Positions 18,118 to 27,067 of a DNA stretch of 64,000 nt are shown here, in pieces. The position numbers and the translations under genes were made by a program. Numbering within the stretch: the first letter of the stretch is position 1; each line of letters starts with the position of its first letter. The DNA is taken from positions 372,001 through 436,000 of the forward strand of contig NZ_CP075339.1 in the NCBI RefSeq assembly GCF_024399335.1, read 5' to 3'. A model generated the notes under the pieces. That model was given only the letters and a program-made list of their open reading frames with translations, was not told where the DNA came from and did not search any database. The stretch is from Leucobacter aridicollis. Lineage in GTDB: Bacteria; Actinomycetota; Actinomycetes; Actinomycetales; Microbacteriaceae.

Positions 18118-19103
18118 TGTGAGGCCGCTGCGTTTGCGATTGACTCGACGGCGTCGATGTTTCGCACGCCGGCCTCCGTGGTTGCGAAGTCGACAACGAT
18201 AAAGCGCTCGTCTTTCACTGCGCGCATCGAGCTGGCTGCTGGGTGACCTTCGAGCAACGCACGCTTCTTCTCCGCGGAGTTCCATGGCGCGTCTACCAGC
18301 ACGATGACATCGGGATCGCTTGCGACAAAGCTCTCCCAGGGCATGCTGAACCAGCTTTGCGCTTCCGACTCTGCAACATTCGTGAGACCTGCTGCCCGCA
18401 TGATCATGCTGGGAGTTCCAGTGCCACCGCCGACGAACGGCACGTCCTCGCCAGAGCTAAACCAGAGGGCGGATAGTGCGCCGTCGTTCTTTGGAATAGC
18501 TTTCAGCCTGCTGCGCTGATCACTGATGATTGACTCTGCTTCGTTGCTTGCATCGAACATCGCCCCGACCTCCGAGATCATGTCGAATACGTCATCGAAC
18601 TCGAGCGGATCGGAGCTCTCGCTGCCAAACACGCAGGCGGGTGGAGCAACGTAGGTGTTGATGCCGAGACCCAGGAGCTCCGTTCGAGTACCCAGCCCGT
18701 CCTGGCCGAGGTTCGACTCCCAGCCAGCGAACACAAAGTCGGGCTCTGCGGCAAGGAGTACCTCACGGCTGGGAAGCTGGTCTGCCAGCACATTCGGTTC
18801 CCACTCTGCTGGTGCGAGGCCCTGCGGCACGGGACCATCAAGCATCGCAGAGCCAACGATGCGGCTTGACTGACCGAGGGCCAGCAGCAGTTCGAGCGGC
18901 GTTGATTTCACGGTGACCACGCGCTCAGGCGGGACGTCGAGTTCAACAGTGAACCCGCAGTTGTCTATGGCGGAAGCTGGCCCTGGAGTGACCTGTGCGG
19001 GGGCCTCCGGAGAGAGTGATGAGCACCCAGGGAGAAGCGCTAGAGCGCCGACAGTGAGAAGTGAGACCGTACATTTGAACCGACGGTTCGTTTTAATTTT
19101 CAT
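18114..19103 (-). CDS. BtuF/FhuD-type substrate-binding lipoprotein, proposed deazaflavin binding
   Basis: A 329-residue periplasmic-binding-protein fold of the long-helix type. From ATG 19103 it has a lipoprotein signal with lipobox LLPGCSS (Cys near residue 26), then the class opening VELDVPPERVVTVKSTPLEL. The mature part includes LLAAEPDFVFAGWES and a C-terminal ASDPDVIVLVDAP typical of BtuF-like proteins. It is the first gene of the transporter-cofD operon. The ligand is not provable from sequence: F420-0 was proposed for the TIGRFAMs cassette of this kind, and Fo would fit better here because cofC, cofD and cofE are all present. Confidence 0.85.
   Translation of the reverse strand: MKIKTNRRFKCTVSLLTVGALALLPGCSSLSPEAPAQVTPGPASAIDNCGFTVELDVPPERVVTVKSTPLELLLALGQSSRIVGSAMLDGPVPQGLAPAEWEPNVLADQLPSREVLLAAEPDFVFAGWESNLGQDGLGTRTELLGLGINTYVAPPACVFGSESSDPLEFDDVFDMISEVGAMFDASNEAESIISDQRSRLKAIPKNDGALSALWFSSGEDVPFVGGGTGTPSMIMRAAGLTNVAESEAQSWFSMPWESFVASDPDVIVLVDAPWNSAEKKRALLEGHPAASSMRAVKDERFIVVDFATTEAGVRNIDAVESIANAAASQ
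19077..19089. promoter_or_regulatory. Palindrome GAACC-GAC-GGTTC inside the start of the binding-protein gene
   Basis: A perfect 5+3+5 inverted repeat, the same shape as the sites at 19262 and 32579. It lies 15-27 nt inside the coding region (codons for TNRRF). It could be a downstream operator for the transporter-cofD operon or a coding coincidence. Confidence 0.4.
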
Positions 19104-19261
19104 CGTTGAAAACCAATGCCTTGAGTTGGCCGCTGGGTCGCGGGGGTTCGTTGGTGCCTCATAGTCTGAGGAATTTAAAGGATAGCGCAAGGCGTCCGTG
19201 GTGGATAGTGTGGATTCCTCGGAGCTCAAGGGGTTAAGAAAAATGAGCTTGCAAAAATTAT

Positions 19262-19274
19262 GAACCGATGGTTC
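19262..19274. promoter_or_regulatory. Probable IclR operator, GAACC-GAT-GGTTC
   Basis: A perfect 5+3+5 palindrome 36 bp upstream of the PF06684 gene. A TTGCAA box at 19249-19254 precedes it, so it overlaps the core promoter. The 206-bp divergent gap 19104-19309 contains nothing else recognisable. It shares AACC-AT-GGTTCACT with the site at 32579. Confidence 0.65.
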
Positions 19275-19309
19275 ACTGTATTTACGTCGCTAATGTCAGG
19301 GAGGACATG

Positions 19310-19879
19310 ATGTCACTACAGATCCGCAAACTCGTTCGTTTGGTCGAGGAAATCCACAGCGAGAACGGTCAGCAGCTCGCCAAACCACACCGTGTTGCAG
19401 TTGCCGCGGCTGTCATTGCGAACCCGTATGGCGCGGGCTACGTTGAAGATGTCGTCACGCTCGCTGACGAGCTTGGGGAAGCGATCGGGGAACTACTTGG
19501 CCCCGAATGTGTTCGGCTCTTGGACGATGAGGTTGAGGCCTTTGGTAAGGCAGCGTTGGTGGGCGTCGACGGCGAAACCGAGCACGGATCTGCGTTGATC
19601 CACAACCTGCGGTTTGGCAACGTATTCCGGCGTGCAGCCGGCGGAACGGAACTGTTGCCTGCAGCGGAAAAGATTGGCTTGCAGGGAGCTTCCATCGACG
19701 TTCCGTTGAAGCACAAGACTGACGCCAAGACGCGTTCGCATCATCAGACGGTCACCTTCCGCATTGAAGATGCCCCGCGCGCTGACGAGATTGTTGTCGC
19801 CTGCATCGCAGCGAATTCGGGGCGACCGCTTGCTCGTCTTGCGACCTTCGGGGCCGAGGCTCCCGTGAGCATCGCCTAA
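19310..19879 (+). CDS. Amino-acid-synthesis family protein (PF06684), function unknown
   Basis: A 189-residue cytoplasmic protein resembling the PF06684 family, whose name is historical and whose reaction is not established. Recognisable features are an N-terminal LQIRKLVRLVEEIHSENG helix, VAAAAVIANPYGAGYVEDV, and a His-rich conserved stretch DVPLKHKTDAKTRSHHQTVT. ATG 19310 sits 5 nt after GGGAGG; an ATG 3 bp earlier is too close to that site. It is the first gene of the plus-strand catabolic operon and its stop codon overlaps an ATG (TAATG). Homologues tend to lie near amidohydrolases and heterocycle catabolic genes. Confidence 0.75.
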   Translation: MSLQIRKLVRLVEEIHSENGQQLAKPHRVAVAAAVIANPYGAGYVEDVVTLADELGEAIGELLGPECVRLLDDEVEAFGKAALVGVDGETEHGSALIHNLRFGNVFRRAAGGTELLPAAEKIGLQGASIDVPLKHKTDAKTRSHHQTVTFRIEDAPRADEIVVACIAANSGRPLARLATFGAEAPVSIA

Positions 19880-19911
19880 TGGCGAAGGCACCGACGAAAA
19901 GAGTCAGAATT

Positions 19912-21276
19912 ATGAACGCAGTCGCATGGTCAAAAGAAGAGCTCGTCGCGGCAGACAGTGAGTTCGTCATCCACTCGTGGTCGAAGCAGGGTGGTCTCAA
20001 CGCCCGCCCCATCAAAGGCGCCGAGGGATCCTGGTTCTGGGATTACGATGGCAATCGTTTCCTGGACTTTCAGTCGCAGCTGGTGAACAGCAATCTTGGA
20101 CACCAGAACCCCAAGCTTGTGCAGGCGATCAAAGATCAGGCTGACACGATGTGCTACATCGGGCCGGGATTTGCCGAGGAACAGCGAGCCCGTCTGGCGC
20201 AGAAACTCGCAGAGATTACGCCAGGTGACCTGAAGATGAGTTTCTTCACCACAGGTGGTGCCGCTGCGAACGAGAACGCCATCAGACTCGCGCGCCATGT
20301 CACGGGGCGCAACAAGATTGTTGCGCGATATCGCTCCTACCACGGGGCGACCGCGGGCGCGATCGCCTTGACCGGGGACCCGCGTCGTTGGCACGCTGAG
20401 CCCTCGATGCCGGGCGTGGTCCGAATGCTTGATCCTTACACTTACAGGTGCCCGGCGGGGCACCCCTCCCCGTGTCCTGTCTGCTCTGGTGGACCGCACC
20501 TGGAAGAGATTTTGCAGTTCGAGGACCCGTACTCGGTTGCCGCCGTCATTCTCGAACCAGTCACTGGGACTAACGGCCTCATCTACCCTGGTGAGAACTA
20601 CCTGAGATCGATTCGTGAGGTGTGCAACAAGTACGGCATCATCCTCATTTTCGACGAAGTGATGGCTGGTTTCGGTCGCACGGGTGAGCTGTTCGCCTGT
20701 GACCACTGGGGCGTTACCCCAGACATTCTGATCACCGCAAAGGGGCTCAACTCAGGGTATGTCCCTCTCGGAGCGATGACAGTTTCGTCGAAGATCTCTG
20801 ACTGGCTTCAGGACAATAAATTCTGGGGAGGGCTCACCTATGCGGGGCATCCTCTCGCGTGCGCCTCCGCTGTCGCGTCGCTCGAGATCATGGAAGAAGA
20901 AGGGGTTGTCGACAACGCGCGGCGCCAGGGCGAGCGACTTGGAGCCGGCCTCGCTGAACTTGCGAAACGCCACCCGTCTATTGGTGACATTCGTGGGCGT
21001 GGACTGTTCTATGGGCTCGAACTGGTTCGGAACCGTGACACCCGCGAGCCGCTCGTGCCGTTCAACGCGGTTGGGGAAGCCGCCAAGCCGATGCAGGAGA
21101 TCAACAAGGCTGCAATGGCGAAGGGGCTGTACCTGGCATCGAACTTCAATGTGCTTCGGCTTACGCCGCCCCTCGTGATCAACGACGAGGAGATTAACTT
21201 GGCGCTCGAGATCCTCGACGAGGTGCTCGACATCGCCGATGTACACTACGACACTGCGGGAGGCCCCGCATCATGA
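19912..21276 (+). CDS. Class III PLP-dependent aminotransferase (beta-alanine/omega-amino acid type)
   Basis: A 454-residue fold-type I aminotransferase. Visible motifs are the N-terminal GSWFWDYDGNRFLDF, the PLP phosphate region FFTTGGAAANENAIRLAR, RYRSYHGATAGA, the cofactor Asp in IFDEVMAGFGRTG and the Schiff-base Lys in LITAKGLNSGYVPLG. It is of the beta-alanine/taurine:pyruvate type. In this operon beta-alanine from pyrimidine breakdown, giving malonic semialdehyde, is the likely substrate (inference). The start at 19912 gives the family N-terminus MNAVAW; an in-frame ATG at 19879, coupled to the preceding stop, would add 11 residues. It overlaps the next gene by ATGA. Confidence 0.88.
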   Translation: MNAVAWSKEELVAADSEFVIHSWSKQGGLNARPIKGAEGSWFWDYDGNRFLDFQSQLVNSNLGHQNPKLVQAIKDQADTMCYIGPGFAEEQRARLAQKLAEITPGDLKMSFFTTGGAAANENAIRLARHVTGRNKIVARYRSYHGATAGAIALTGDPRRWHAEPSMPGVVRMLDPYTYRCPAGHPSPCPVCSGGPHLEEILQFEDPYSVAAVILEPVTGTNGLIYPGENYLRSIREVCNKYGIILIFDEVMAGFGRTGELFACDHWGVTPDILITAKGLNSGYVPLGAMTVSSKISDWLQDNKFWGGLTYAGHPLACASAVASLEIMEEEGVVDNARRQGERLGAGLAELAKRHPSIGDIRGRGLFYGLELVRNRDTREPLVPFNAVGEAAKPMQEINKAAMAKGLYLASNFNVLRLTPPLVINDEEINLALEILDEVLDIADVHYDTAGGPAS

Positions 21277-22724
21277 CGATGGAATCAGCGACAAACGCGG
21301 GGCACACTACACTCATCGCCGGTGGCACCGTGGTGAACGCGGAAGGCTTCGTCCGTGCTGATGTGCTGGTGCGCGGCGAACGGATCGTTGGCATCGGGGT
21401 TGAGCAAGCGTGGGATGCTGACGAGACGATCGACGCAACCGGGAAGTACATTTTGCCTGGTGGAATCGACGTTCACACTCACCTTGAGTATCCAATTGAC
21501 GGCTTTACGACGCGAACGGCTGATGACTTCGCAACAGGCTCGGTTGCCGCTGCGTTCGGTGGCACTACTACCTTTATCGACTTCGTCAAGAAGCGCCCAG
21601 ACGCTTCGCTGTTCGACACTTTTGTTGAGCGGCGCTCGATCGCAGAATCCAAGAGTGTTGTCGATTTTGGACTGCATGCGATCGTGCCGCCATTGGTTCA
21701 GCAGCCGGATGTCCACGACGATCTTGTTCGGCTCTTCACCGAGCAAGGCGTGTCGAGCTGGAAGTTCTTTATGGCGTACCCGGGTACGCAGATGGTTGAA
21801 GACGACGAACTTCTCGCTGGAATGGACCTCGCTCTCAAGCTCGGTGCGTTCCCGATGGTGCACGCTGAAAACGGGCACATGGTGAACCGGGCCGCTCAGC
21901 AGCTTCTGGATGAAGGGAAGACTGCCGAGATTCACCACGTCGATGCTCACGGCCATTCCCAGGAGGCTGAGGCGGTTCACCGGGCGATTGTGCTCGCTGC
22001 AGAAGTGGGCACGCCCCTGTACGTTGTTCACGTCTCGAGCGAGCAGGCTGCGGCCGAAATCGCAGCTGCGCGCAGTGAGGGCCTGCCCGTTTGGGGTGAA
22101 ACTTGCCCGCAGTATCTCGTCACCGCGCTGGAAGATTATCAAGAGCTGGGGGAGCGGGCCGCTGGCTACATTTGCTCACCACCGATTCGTGAACGAGCAA
22201 ATCAGGCCGCCCTCTGGAAATACCTTGGTGCAGACGGACTCTCGACGCTCGCGACGGACCATGCTGCGTTCTGTATGGAGCAGCCCGAAGACTTGCCTCC
22301 GCAGAAGCTTCGGTCTCCAGGGTATTTCCCGAAGACTCCGAATGGGGTGCCCGGACTCGAAGACCGCATGATGGTCGCCTGGGAAGCCGGCGTCGTGGGC
22401 GGAGCGCTCGACCTCTGCAGGTTTGTCGAGATCACGGCTGCTCGACCCGCCAAACTCTTTGGAATGTACCCCAACAAGGGAACGATCTCCGTCGGGGCAG
22501 ACGCGGACATCGTGGTGTGGGACCCTGAGGCAGACCACACGATCACCGCTGCGGGTGGACATTCCCGAACCGACTACAACCTCTATGAGGGTATGCGCGT
22601 AAGCGGCCTTCCCGTAACGGTCATGAGCCGTGGGCGGACGCTGATCCTTGACCGTGAGCTGCAGGAGGTGGCCCGGACAACCCGTGGCCGCTACCTCTCT
22701 CGCGGCGCAGCCCAACTTTTCTAA
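21273..22724 (+). CDS. hydA: Dihydropyrimidinase / D-hydantoinase
   Basis: A 483-residue cyclic-amide hydrolase that opens 5,6-dihydrouracil or dihydrothymine to N-carbamoyl-beta-amino acids. All binuclear-metal ligands are visible: GGIDVHTHLE (H68, H70), the carbamylated Lys in SSWKFFMAYP (K164), MVHAENG (H197), YVVHVSS (H253) and STLATDHAAF (D329). Length and order of motifs are standard for dihydropyrimidinase. The ATG overlaps the aminotransferase stop. It is the second step of the proposed reductive pyrimidine route; hydantoins are possible alternative substrates. Confidence 0.92.
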   Translation: MTMESATNAGHTTLIAGGTVVNAEGFVRADVLVRGERIVGIGVEQAWDADETIDATGKYILPGGIDVHTHLEYPIDGFTTRTADDFATGSVAAAFGGTTTFIDFVKKRPDASLFDTFVERRSIAESKSVVDFGLHAIVPPLVQQPDVHDDLVRLFTEQGVSSWKFFMAYPGTQMVEDDELLAGMDLALKLGAFPMVHAENGHMVNRAAQQLLDEGKTAEIHHVDAHGHSQEAEAVHRAIVLAAEVGTPLYVVHVSSEQAAAEIAAARSEGLPVWGETCPQYLVTALEDYQELGERAAGYICSPPIRERANQAALWKYLGADGLSTLATDHAAFCMEQPEDLPPQKLRSPGYFPKTPNGVPGLEDRMMVAWEAGVVGGALDLCRFVEITAARPAKLFGMYPNKGTISVGADADIVVWDPEADHTITAAGGHSRTDYNLYEGMRVSGLPVTVMSRGRTLILDRELQEVARTTRGRYLSRGAAQLF

Positions 22725-22781
22725 CCCACCGCTTACTGCCGCCAACGCAGGTTGGCAGAGCACCCCACGAAAGGCATCACA

Positions 22782-23786
22782 ATGAAGTTTCCCATTGGAA
22801 TCCATGTCGGCGACCGGATGACGCTCCCCGAGACATACGAGGTCGCGCAGTACACCGATGAGAAGGGTTTCGACTCGTTCTGGGTTGCAGAGGGCCGAAT
22901 GGCTCGCGACGGCATTGTGCCCGCCGCGATTGTTGCTTCACAGACCAAGCAGATTCGCATCGGTACCGGCGTTGTCAACAATAAGAGTCGTAACGTCGCG
23001 CTCATGGGTGTGACATTCAAGACGCTCGACGAAGTCGCACCCGGTCGTGCGATTCTCGGCATTGGTGCGTGGTGGGAACCGCTCGCCACGAAGCTTGGCG
23101 CGCCCATCCGCAAACCTGTCGCCTCGATGCGCGAATACATTACGATCCTCAAGCAGCTCTTCAACAACGACACTGTGACGTTCAATGGTGAGTTCTACAC
23201 GATCGACGGTGTTCGCTTCGACAGCATGTATCGCGAGAACACTGAGGTGCCGGTGCCGATCTATGTCGGTGCCGTCGGCCCGCGCATGCTTGAGCTTTCG
23301 GGTGAGATCGCAGACGGCGTACACATGGACTTCCTGTTGCCCCCCTCATACCTCGAAGGTGCGAAGCAAGCGATTGATGCCGGCCTCGCGAAGCGAACAG
23401 ACGGTAAGTCAGAGATCGATCTGACACAGATCATCGCGTGCAGCGTGAACGATAAGGACCCGCAGGAAGCGATCGACCACTGCAAAGCCTTCTTGACCCT
23501 GTACCTGATGCAGCAGCCGCACATTGCCGCGCACTCGGGCGTCGAACCGGAGCTTGTCGAAGAGATTCAAAAGATCGCTGGTTGGCCTGCAACGAAGGAG
23601 GATATCCGACGTGCGATGCAGCTCGTCCCCAACGAGCTCGTGCAGAATGTCACTGCCTGCGGGTCGACGGACACGGTCGTGCAGAAGCTCGAAGAATACC
23701 GTGAGGCAGGGGTGCGAGTGCCTGTCCTCTCGACTCACGGAGACCACCGTACGACGCTCGTCAACATCACCGAAGCGCTGCAGTAG
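22782..23786 (+). CDS. LLM-class oxidoreductase, F420-dependent type
   Basis: A 334-residue luciferase-like TIM-barrel protein of the methylenetetrahydromethanopterin-reductase/F420 branch. Supporting segments are FPIGIHVGDRM, EKGFDSFWVAEGRM, IRIGTGVVNNKSRN, ILGIGAWWEPLATKLGAP and VPIYVGAVGPRMLELSGEIA. It does not resemble the FMN pyrimidine oxygenase RutA in detail. A GAAAGG site precedes ATG 22782. The neighbouring NADPH:F420 reductase and cof genes argue that F420H2 is the cofactor. Lying between dihydropyrimidinase and ureidopropionase genes, it could reduce the pyrimidine 5,6 double bond in place of dihydropyrimidine dehydrogenase, which is absent here (inference). Confidence 0.85.
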   Translation: MKFPIGIHVGDRMTLPETYEVAQYTDEKGFDSFWVAEGRMARDGIVPAAIVASQTKQIRIGTGVVNNKSRNVALMGVTFKTLDEVAPGRAILGIGAWWEPLATKLGAPIRKPVASMREYITILKQLFNNDTVTFNGEFYTIDGVRFDSMYRENTEVPVPIYVGAVGPRMLELSGEIADGVHMDFLLPPSYLEGAKQAIDAGLAKRTDGKSEIDLTQIIACSVNDKDPQEAIDHCKAFLTLYLMQQPHIAAHSGVEPELVEEIQKIAGWPATKEDIRRAMQLVPNELVQNVTACGSTDTVVQKLEEYREAGVRVPVLSTHGDHRTTLVNITEALQ

Positions 23787-23795
23787 GGAATCGGC

Positions 23796-24467
23796 ATGAC
23801 CATCGCAATTGTTGGGGGCACTGGCCCCCAGGGAAGCGGGATCGGGCTGCGGCTCGCCCTTGCTGGTGAGACCGTGATCCTTGGATCACGCGACGGTGAG
23901 CGGGCAGCGACCGAAGCTGCCAAACTTACCTCCGAGCACGCGCCGCTGGGAGCAATCACCGGAGCGAACAACCGGGACGCAGTGGCCTCCGCCGACACCG
24001 TTATCCTCGCTGTGCCCTATAAGGGACACGAAGAACTCGTAGGCGGACTTGCTGACGTCATCGGGCACAAGCTCGTGGTGAGCTGCGTGAACCCGCTCTC
24101 ATTCGACAAACAAGGTCCGGTTGGTACACAAATCCCCGATCTGAGCGCAGCCGAGGAAGCCGCGAGGCTGCTTCCCGAAGCAAATGTGACGGGTGCGTTT
24201 CACCACCTCTCGGCAGTCAACCTGCACAAGGTAGAGACTGACCTGAGCCACGAGGACGTGCTCGTTTGCGGCAACGACGAGTCGGGGAAGGCAGAGGTGA
24301 TGCGCCTCGCATCGCTCGTGACTGGCGGTCGTGGCATCGATGTTGGAGCGCTTCGGCTAGCGCGGCACCTTGAGCCGTTCACTGCGGTGCTCATCTCGGT
24401 GAATAAGAAGTACCGCACCAATTCGAGCGTGGCGCTCACCGGCGTCCCTCAGACTGGAGAGAAGTAA
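23796..24467 (+). CDS. npdG: NADPH-dependent F420 reductase
   Basis: A 223-residue Rossmann protein. The dinucleotide loop TIAIVGGTGPQGSGIGLRLA at the N-terminus, followed by VILGSRDGERA with its NADP-selecting Ser-Arg, and the segment SADTVILAVPYKGHEEL are typical of Fno/NpdG enzymes. It regenerates F420H2 from NADPH. It lies 9 bp after the LLM gene and overlaps the next gene by TAATG, so the F420-dependent enzyme and its electron supply are co-expressed. Confidence 0.92.
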   Translation: MTIAIVGGTGPQGSGIGLRLALAGETVILGSRDGERAATEAAKLTSEHAPLGAITGANNRDAVASADTVILAVPYKGHEELVGGLADVIGHKLVVSCVNPLSFDKQGPVGTQIPDLSAAEEAARLLPEANVTGAFHHLSAVNLHKVETDLSHEDVLVCGNDESGKAEVMRLASLVTGGRGIDVGALRLARHLEPFTAVLISVNKKYRTNSSVALTGVPQTGEK

Positions 24468-25288
24468 TGAAACTGGCAGCACTTCAACTGCGTGCGACAG
24501 ATGACCGCGAGGCGACGCTTATGCGCGCCGGCGAGCTTATCGACGAGGCTGCCGTGCAAGGCGCGAAGGTCGTGCTCATGCCCGAGTTCTTCGCGATTCC
24601 CTTCGTGCAGCCTGAACCAGACCCCGCATACATCAAGTGGGCCGAGGATTTTGACGGACCCTCGAATGAGCTCGTGCGAGTGAAATCAGCGCAGCACGGC
24701 ATCACGATCGTGTCGTCCTTCTTCGAAGGAACTGACCTGCCAGGTGTGTTCCACAACACTGCTGTGACGTTTGTGAACGGCGAGGCGCGTCATACCTACC
24801 GTAAGTCACATCTTCCGTTTTCGAATGGGTTCCCAGAGAAGTTTTATTTCAGGCCCGGTCAGGAAGCCCCTTCCGCTGTCGACACAGGTGAGGTGTCTGT
24901 TGGCACGATCATCTGCTACGAGAGGCACTTCCCCGAACTGTCTCGAGCCGTTGCGATGGCTGGTGGCGAGGTGCTCTGTGTGCCTGTTGCTTCCGCCTCT
25001 GCGCCGATGAAGGAGGTCTTCCAGCTCGAGCTCCGGGCGCACGCCGCCTTCAACCAGTTCTTTGTGATCTGCTCGAACCGGGTCGGTCTCGAAGGCACGA
25101 AGGATTACTTTGGCCTGAGCGCGGTTTACGGGCCTGACGGCACGGTGCTCGCGCAGGTCGCTGACGGTGAGGAAGGGGTCGCCGTCGCGGAAGTCGATCT
25201 CGATGAGATGCGTGCTTCGCGCATGCGACGTCCGTTCTTCCGCGACCGCCGGCCAGAACTCTACTCGGCCCTGACTGAGCAGTACTAG
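24467..25288 (+). CDS. Carbon-nitrogen hydrolase, beta-ureidopropionase/N-carbamoylputrescine amidase type
   Basis: A 273-residue nitrilase-superfamily amidase. The catalytic triad is complete: Glu40 in VVLMPEFFAIP, Lys113 in TYRKSHLPF and Cys150 in GTIICYERHFPE. It is closest in style to N-carbamoyl-amino acid amidohydrolases. As the third step it would hydrolyse N-carbamoyl-beta-alanine to beta-alanine, CO2 and ammonia (inference from neighbours). Its start overlaps the npdG stop (TAATG). A hairpin follows the stop codon. Confidence 0.9.
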   Translation: MKLAALQLRATDDREATLMRAGELIDEAAVQGAKVVLMPEFFAIPFVQPEPDPAYIKWAEDFDGPSNELVRVKSAQHGITIVSSFFEGTDLPGVFHNTAVTFVNGEARHTYRKSHLPFSNGFPEKFYFRPGQEAPSAVDTGEVSVGTIICYERHFPELSRAVAMAGGEVLCVPVASASAPMKEVFQLELRAHAAFNQFFVICSNRVGLEGTKDYFGLSAVYGPDGTVLAQVADGEEGVAVAEVDLDEMRASRMRRPFFRDRRPELYSALTEQY

Positions 25289-25298
25289 CCGAGCTGGG

Positions 25299-25324
25299 CG
25301 ACGCGCGTTTTCATGCGCGCGTCG
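25299..25324. terminator. Hairpin after the ureidopropionase-like gene
   Basis: Arms 25299-25307 (CGACGCGCG) and 25316-25324 pair perfectly over 9 bp with an 8-nt loop; flanking CCGAG and CTCGG can extend the fold. There is no T-run. It may reduce read-through into the permease gene. Confidence 0.5.
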
Positions 25325-25396
25325 TCCGACTCGGGGTAGCGGCGTCACCGAAGACGGCCGACCCACACACAACAGACTTTCATCTCAGAGGTTTTC

Positions 25397-27025
25397 ATGA
25401 CAATCAACGAAGATTCAACCGGGCGCATTGAGCTCGTATCGACCCAAAACATTGAGACGAGTCGTCTCTACAACGATGACCTTGCGCCCGTCCCGTTGGC
25501 AGGCCGCACTTGGCACACCTACAACTATGCTGCGCTGTGGATGAGTATCGCCCACGGCATCCCGACCTATTACCTTGCATCCGGGCTCATTGACATGGGT
25601 ATGAGTTGGGTGCAGGCCGTTGGCATTATCGGGCTTGGCAACCTGATCGTGATGATCCCCCTACTTCTTAACAGCCATGCTGGTGCGAAGTACGGGATTC
25701 CGTTTCCCATCATCGCGCGGGCGGCATTTGGAATTCGCGGAGCCAACGTCCCTGCGATCATTCGGGCTCTGTCTGCCTGCGGATGGTTCGGGATCCAGAC
25801 CTGGGTCGGTGGACAAGCCATCTTTACCTTGAGCTCGGTATTCTTTGGCAGTTGGTGGTCAGAGGCCACGCCGATCGGAGGCCACCCCTGGACGATGTGG
25901 GTGTCGTTTGGCATCTTTTGGCTCATTCAGATGGGCCTCGTTCTTCGAGGTATTGAGTCGATTCGAACACTTGAGAACTGGGCCGCGCCGCTCATCCTTG
26001 TCGTCGCGTTCATCCTGATGATCTGGGTGATGAACCTCGCGGGAGATCTCGGAACCGTGCTGACCCCGCACTCCACACTCGGCTGGGGGCCGGAGTTCTG
26101 GACGATTTTCCCCGGCGCGCTTATGGGCATGATCGCCTTCTACGCCACGATGTCAGTGAATATCTCGGATTTCACTCGTTTTGCGCGCTCGCAGAAGGCA
26201 CATATTGTTGGCCAGTCTGTTGGACTCACTCCCACTGTCGTCGTCTTCACAACCATTGGCGCCCTGACCACGGCTGCGACGGTTGAGGTTTGGGGTCGTC
26301 CAATTTGGGACCCTGTGGAGCTCGTCGGGATGATTCCGAACGCGGTCGTCGTCTTCTTTAGCCTGCTGTGTGTCATCGTTGCTACGGTCGCCGTCAACGT
26401 GGCTGCGAACACGGTCGGCCCGGCGTACGATTTCTCGAATGCATTCCCGCGCTTCGTCAGTTTCAAGATGGGCGGTCTCATCACTGGTGTGATCGCGATT
26501 CTCATGCAGCCCTGGAACCTTATGGCGAGCTCCAACCTCTACATTTTTGTGTGGCTTGGCATTACGGGTGCCTTCCTCGGGTCTGTCGGCGGGATTCTTG
26601 TAACTGAGTATTGGATTAACCGTAAGCGCTACCTCAACGTGGAAGAGCTCTACCAGTACGGGGGGCGGTACACCTACACCCGCGGCTTCAACTGGCGCGC
26701 CCTCACCGCTATGGCCGTTGCGCTCGTGTTGTCGGTAGGTGGAGCGTACTCCGATCCTGCGACCGGTGGACCTTTCCCGGAACACGGACTAATTCCCGTG
26801 CTCAAGCCACTCTTCGACCTCAACTGGGCGGTCGCTTTCCTCACCGGGTTACTCGTGCACCTGCTGCTCTCAAAGGCGTTCCCACCCGCTTCGTTCGCGC
26901 TCGATGAGGCTGATCGAGCGACGGGACAGCCTGGTACGGGAGCAATCCAGGTGCCCGGGATGCAGGAGCCGGCGGCCAGATACAGTGCCCCCAACAGCCC
27001 CAAATCTGCAGACACCGAAGTCTGA
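25397..27025 (+). CDS. NCS1-family nucleobase/hydantoin permease
   Basis: A 542-residue membrane protein with about 12 hydrophobic segments. NCS1 hallmarks are NDDLAPVPLAGRTWHTYNYA at the N-terminus, GIPFPIIARAAFGIRGANVP, GWFGIQTWVGGQAIF and NISDFTRFARS. These permeases import uracil, cytosine, allantoin or hydantoins with cations. A cytoplasmic tail of about 50 residues follows the last span. An AGAGG site precedes ATG 25397. Next to a dihydropyrimidinase, a pyrimidine or hydantoin is the probable cargo. Confidence 0.92.
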   Translation: MTINEDSTGRIELVSTQNIETSRLYNDDLAPVPLAGRTWHTYNYAALWMSIAHGIPTYYLASGLIDMGMSWVQAVGIIGLGNLIVMIPLLLNSHAGAKYGIPFPIIARAAFGIRGANVPAIIRALSACGWFGIQTWVGGQAIFTLSSVFFGSWWSEATPIGGHPWTMWVSFGIFWLIQMGLVLRGIESIRTLENWAAPLILVVAFILMIWVMNLAGDLGTVLTPHSTLGWGPEFWTIFPGALMGMIAFYATMSVNISDFTRFARSQKAHIVGQSVGLTPTVVVFTTIGALTTAATVEVWGRPIWDPVELVGMIPNAVVVFFSLLCVIVATVAVNVAANTVGPAYDFSNAFPRFVSFKMGGLITGVIAILMQPWNLMASSNLYIFVWLGITGAFLGSVGGILVTEYWINRKRYLNVEELYQYGGRYTYTRGFNWRALTAMAVALVLSVGGAYSDPATGGPFPEHGLIPVLKPLFDLNWAVAFLTGLLVHLLLSKAFPPASFALDEADRATGQPGTGAIQVPGMQEPAARYSAPNSPKSADTEV

Positions 27026-27067
27026 CACAGGCCCCCGATTTACGAAATCACACAAAGGACAGCAGCA

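Noticed and set aside
22782-23786. RutA-type pyrimidine oxygenase for the LLM protein
   Set aside because: RutA is also LLM-class but its landmark segments are not present, no other rut genes are here, and npdG and cof genes argue for F420. It remains a point to test.
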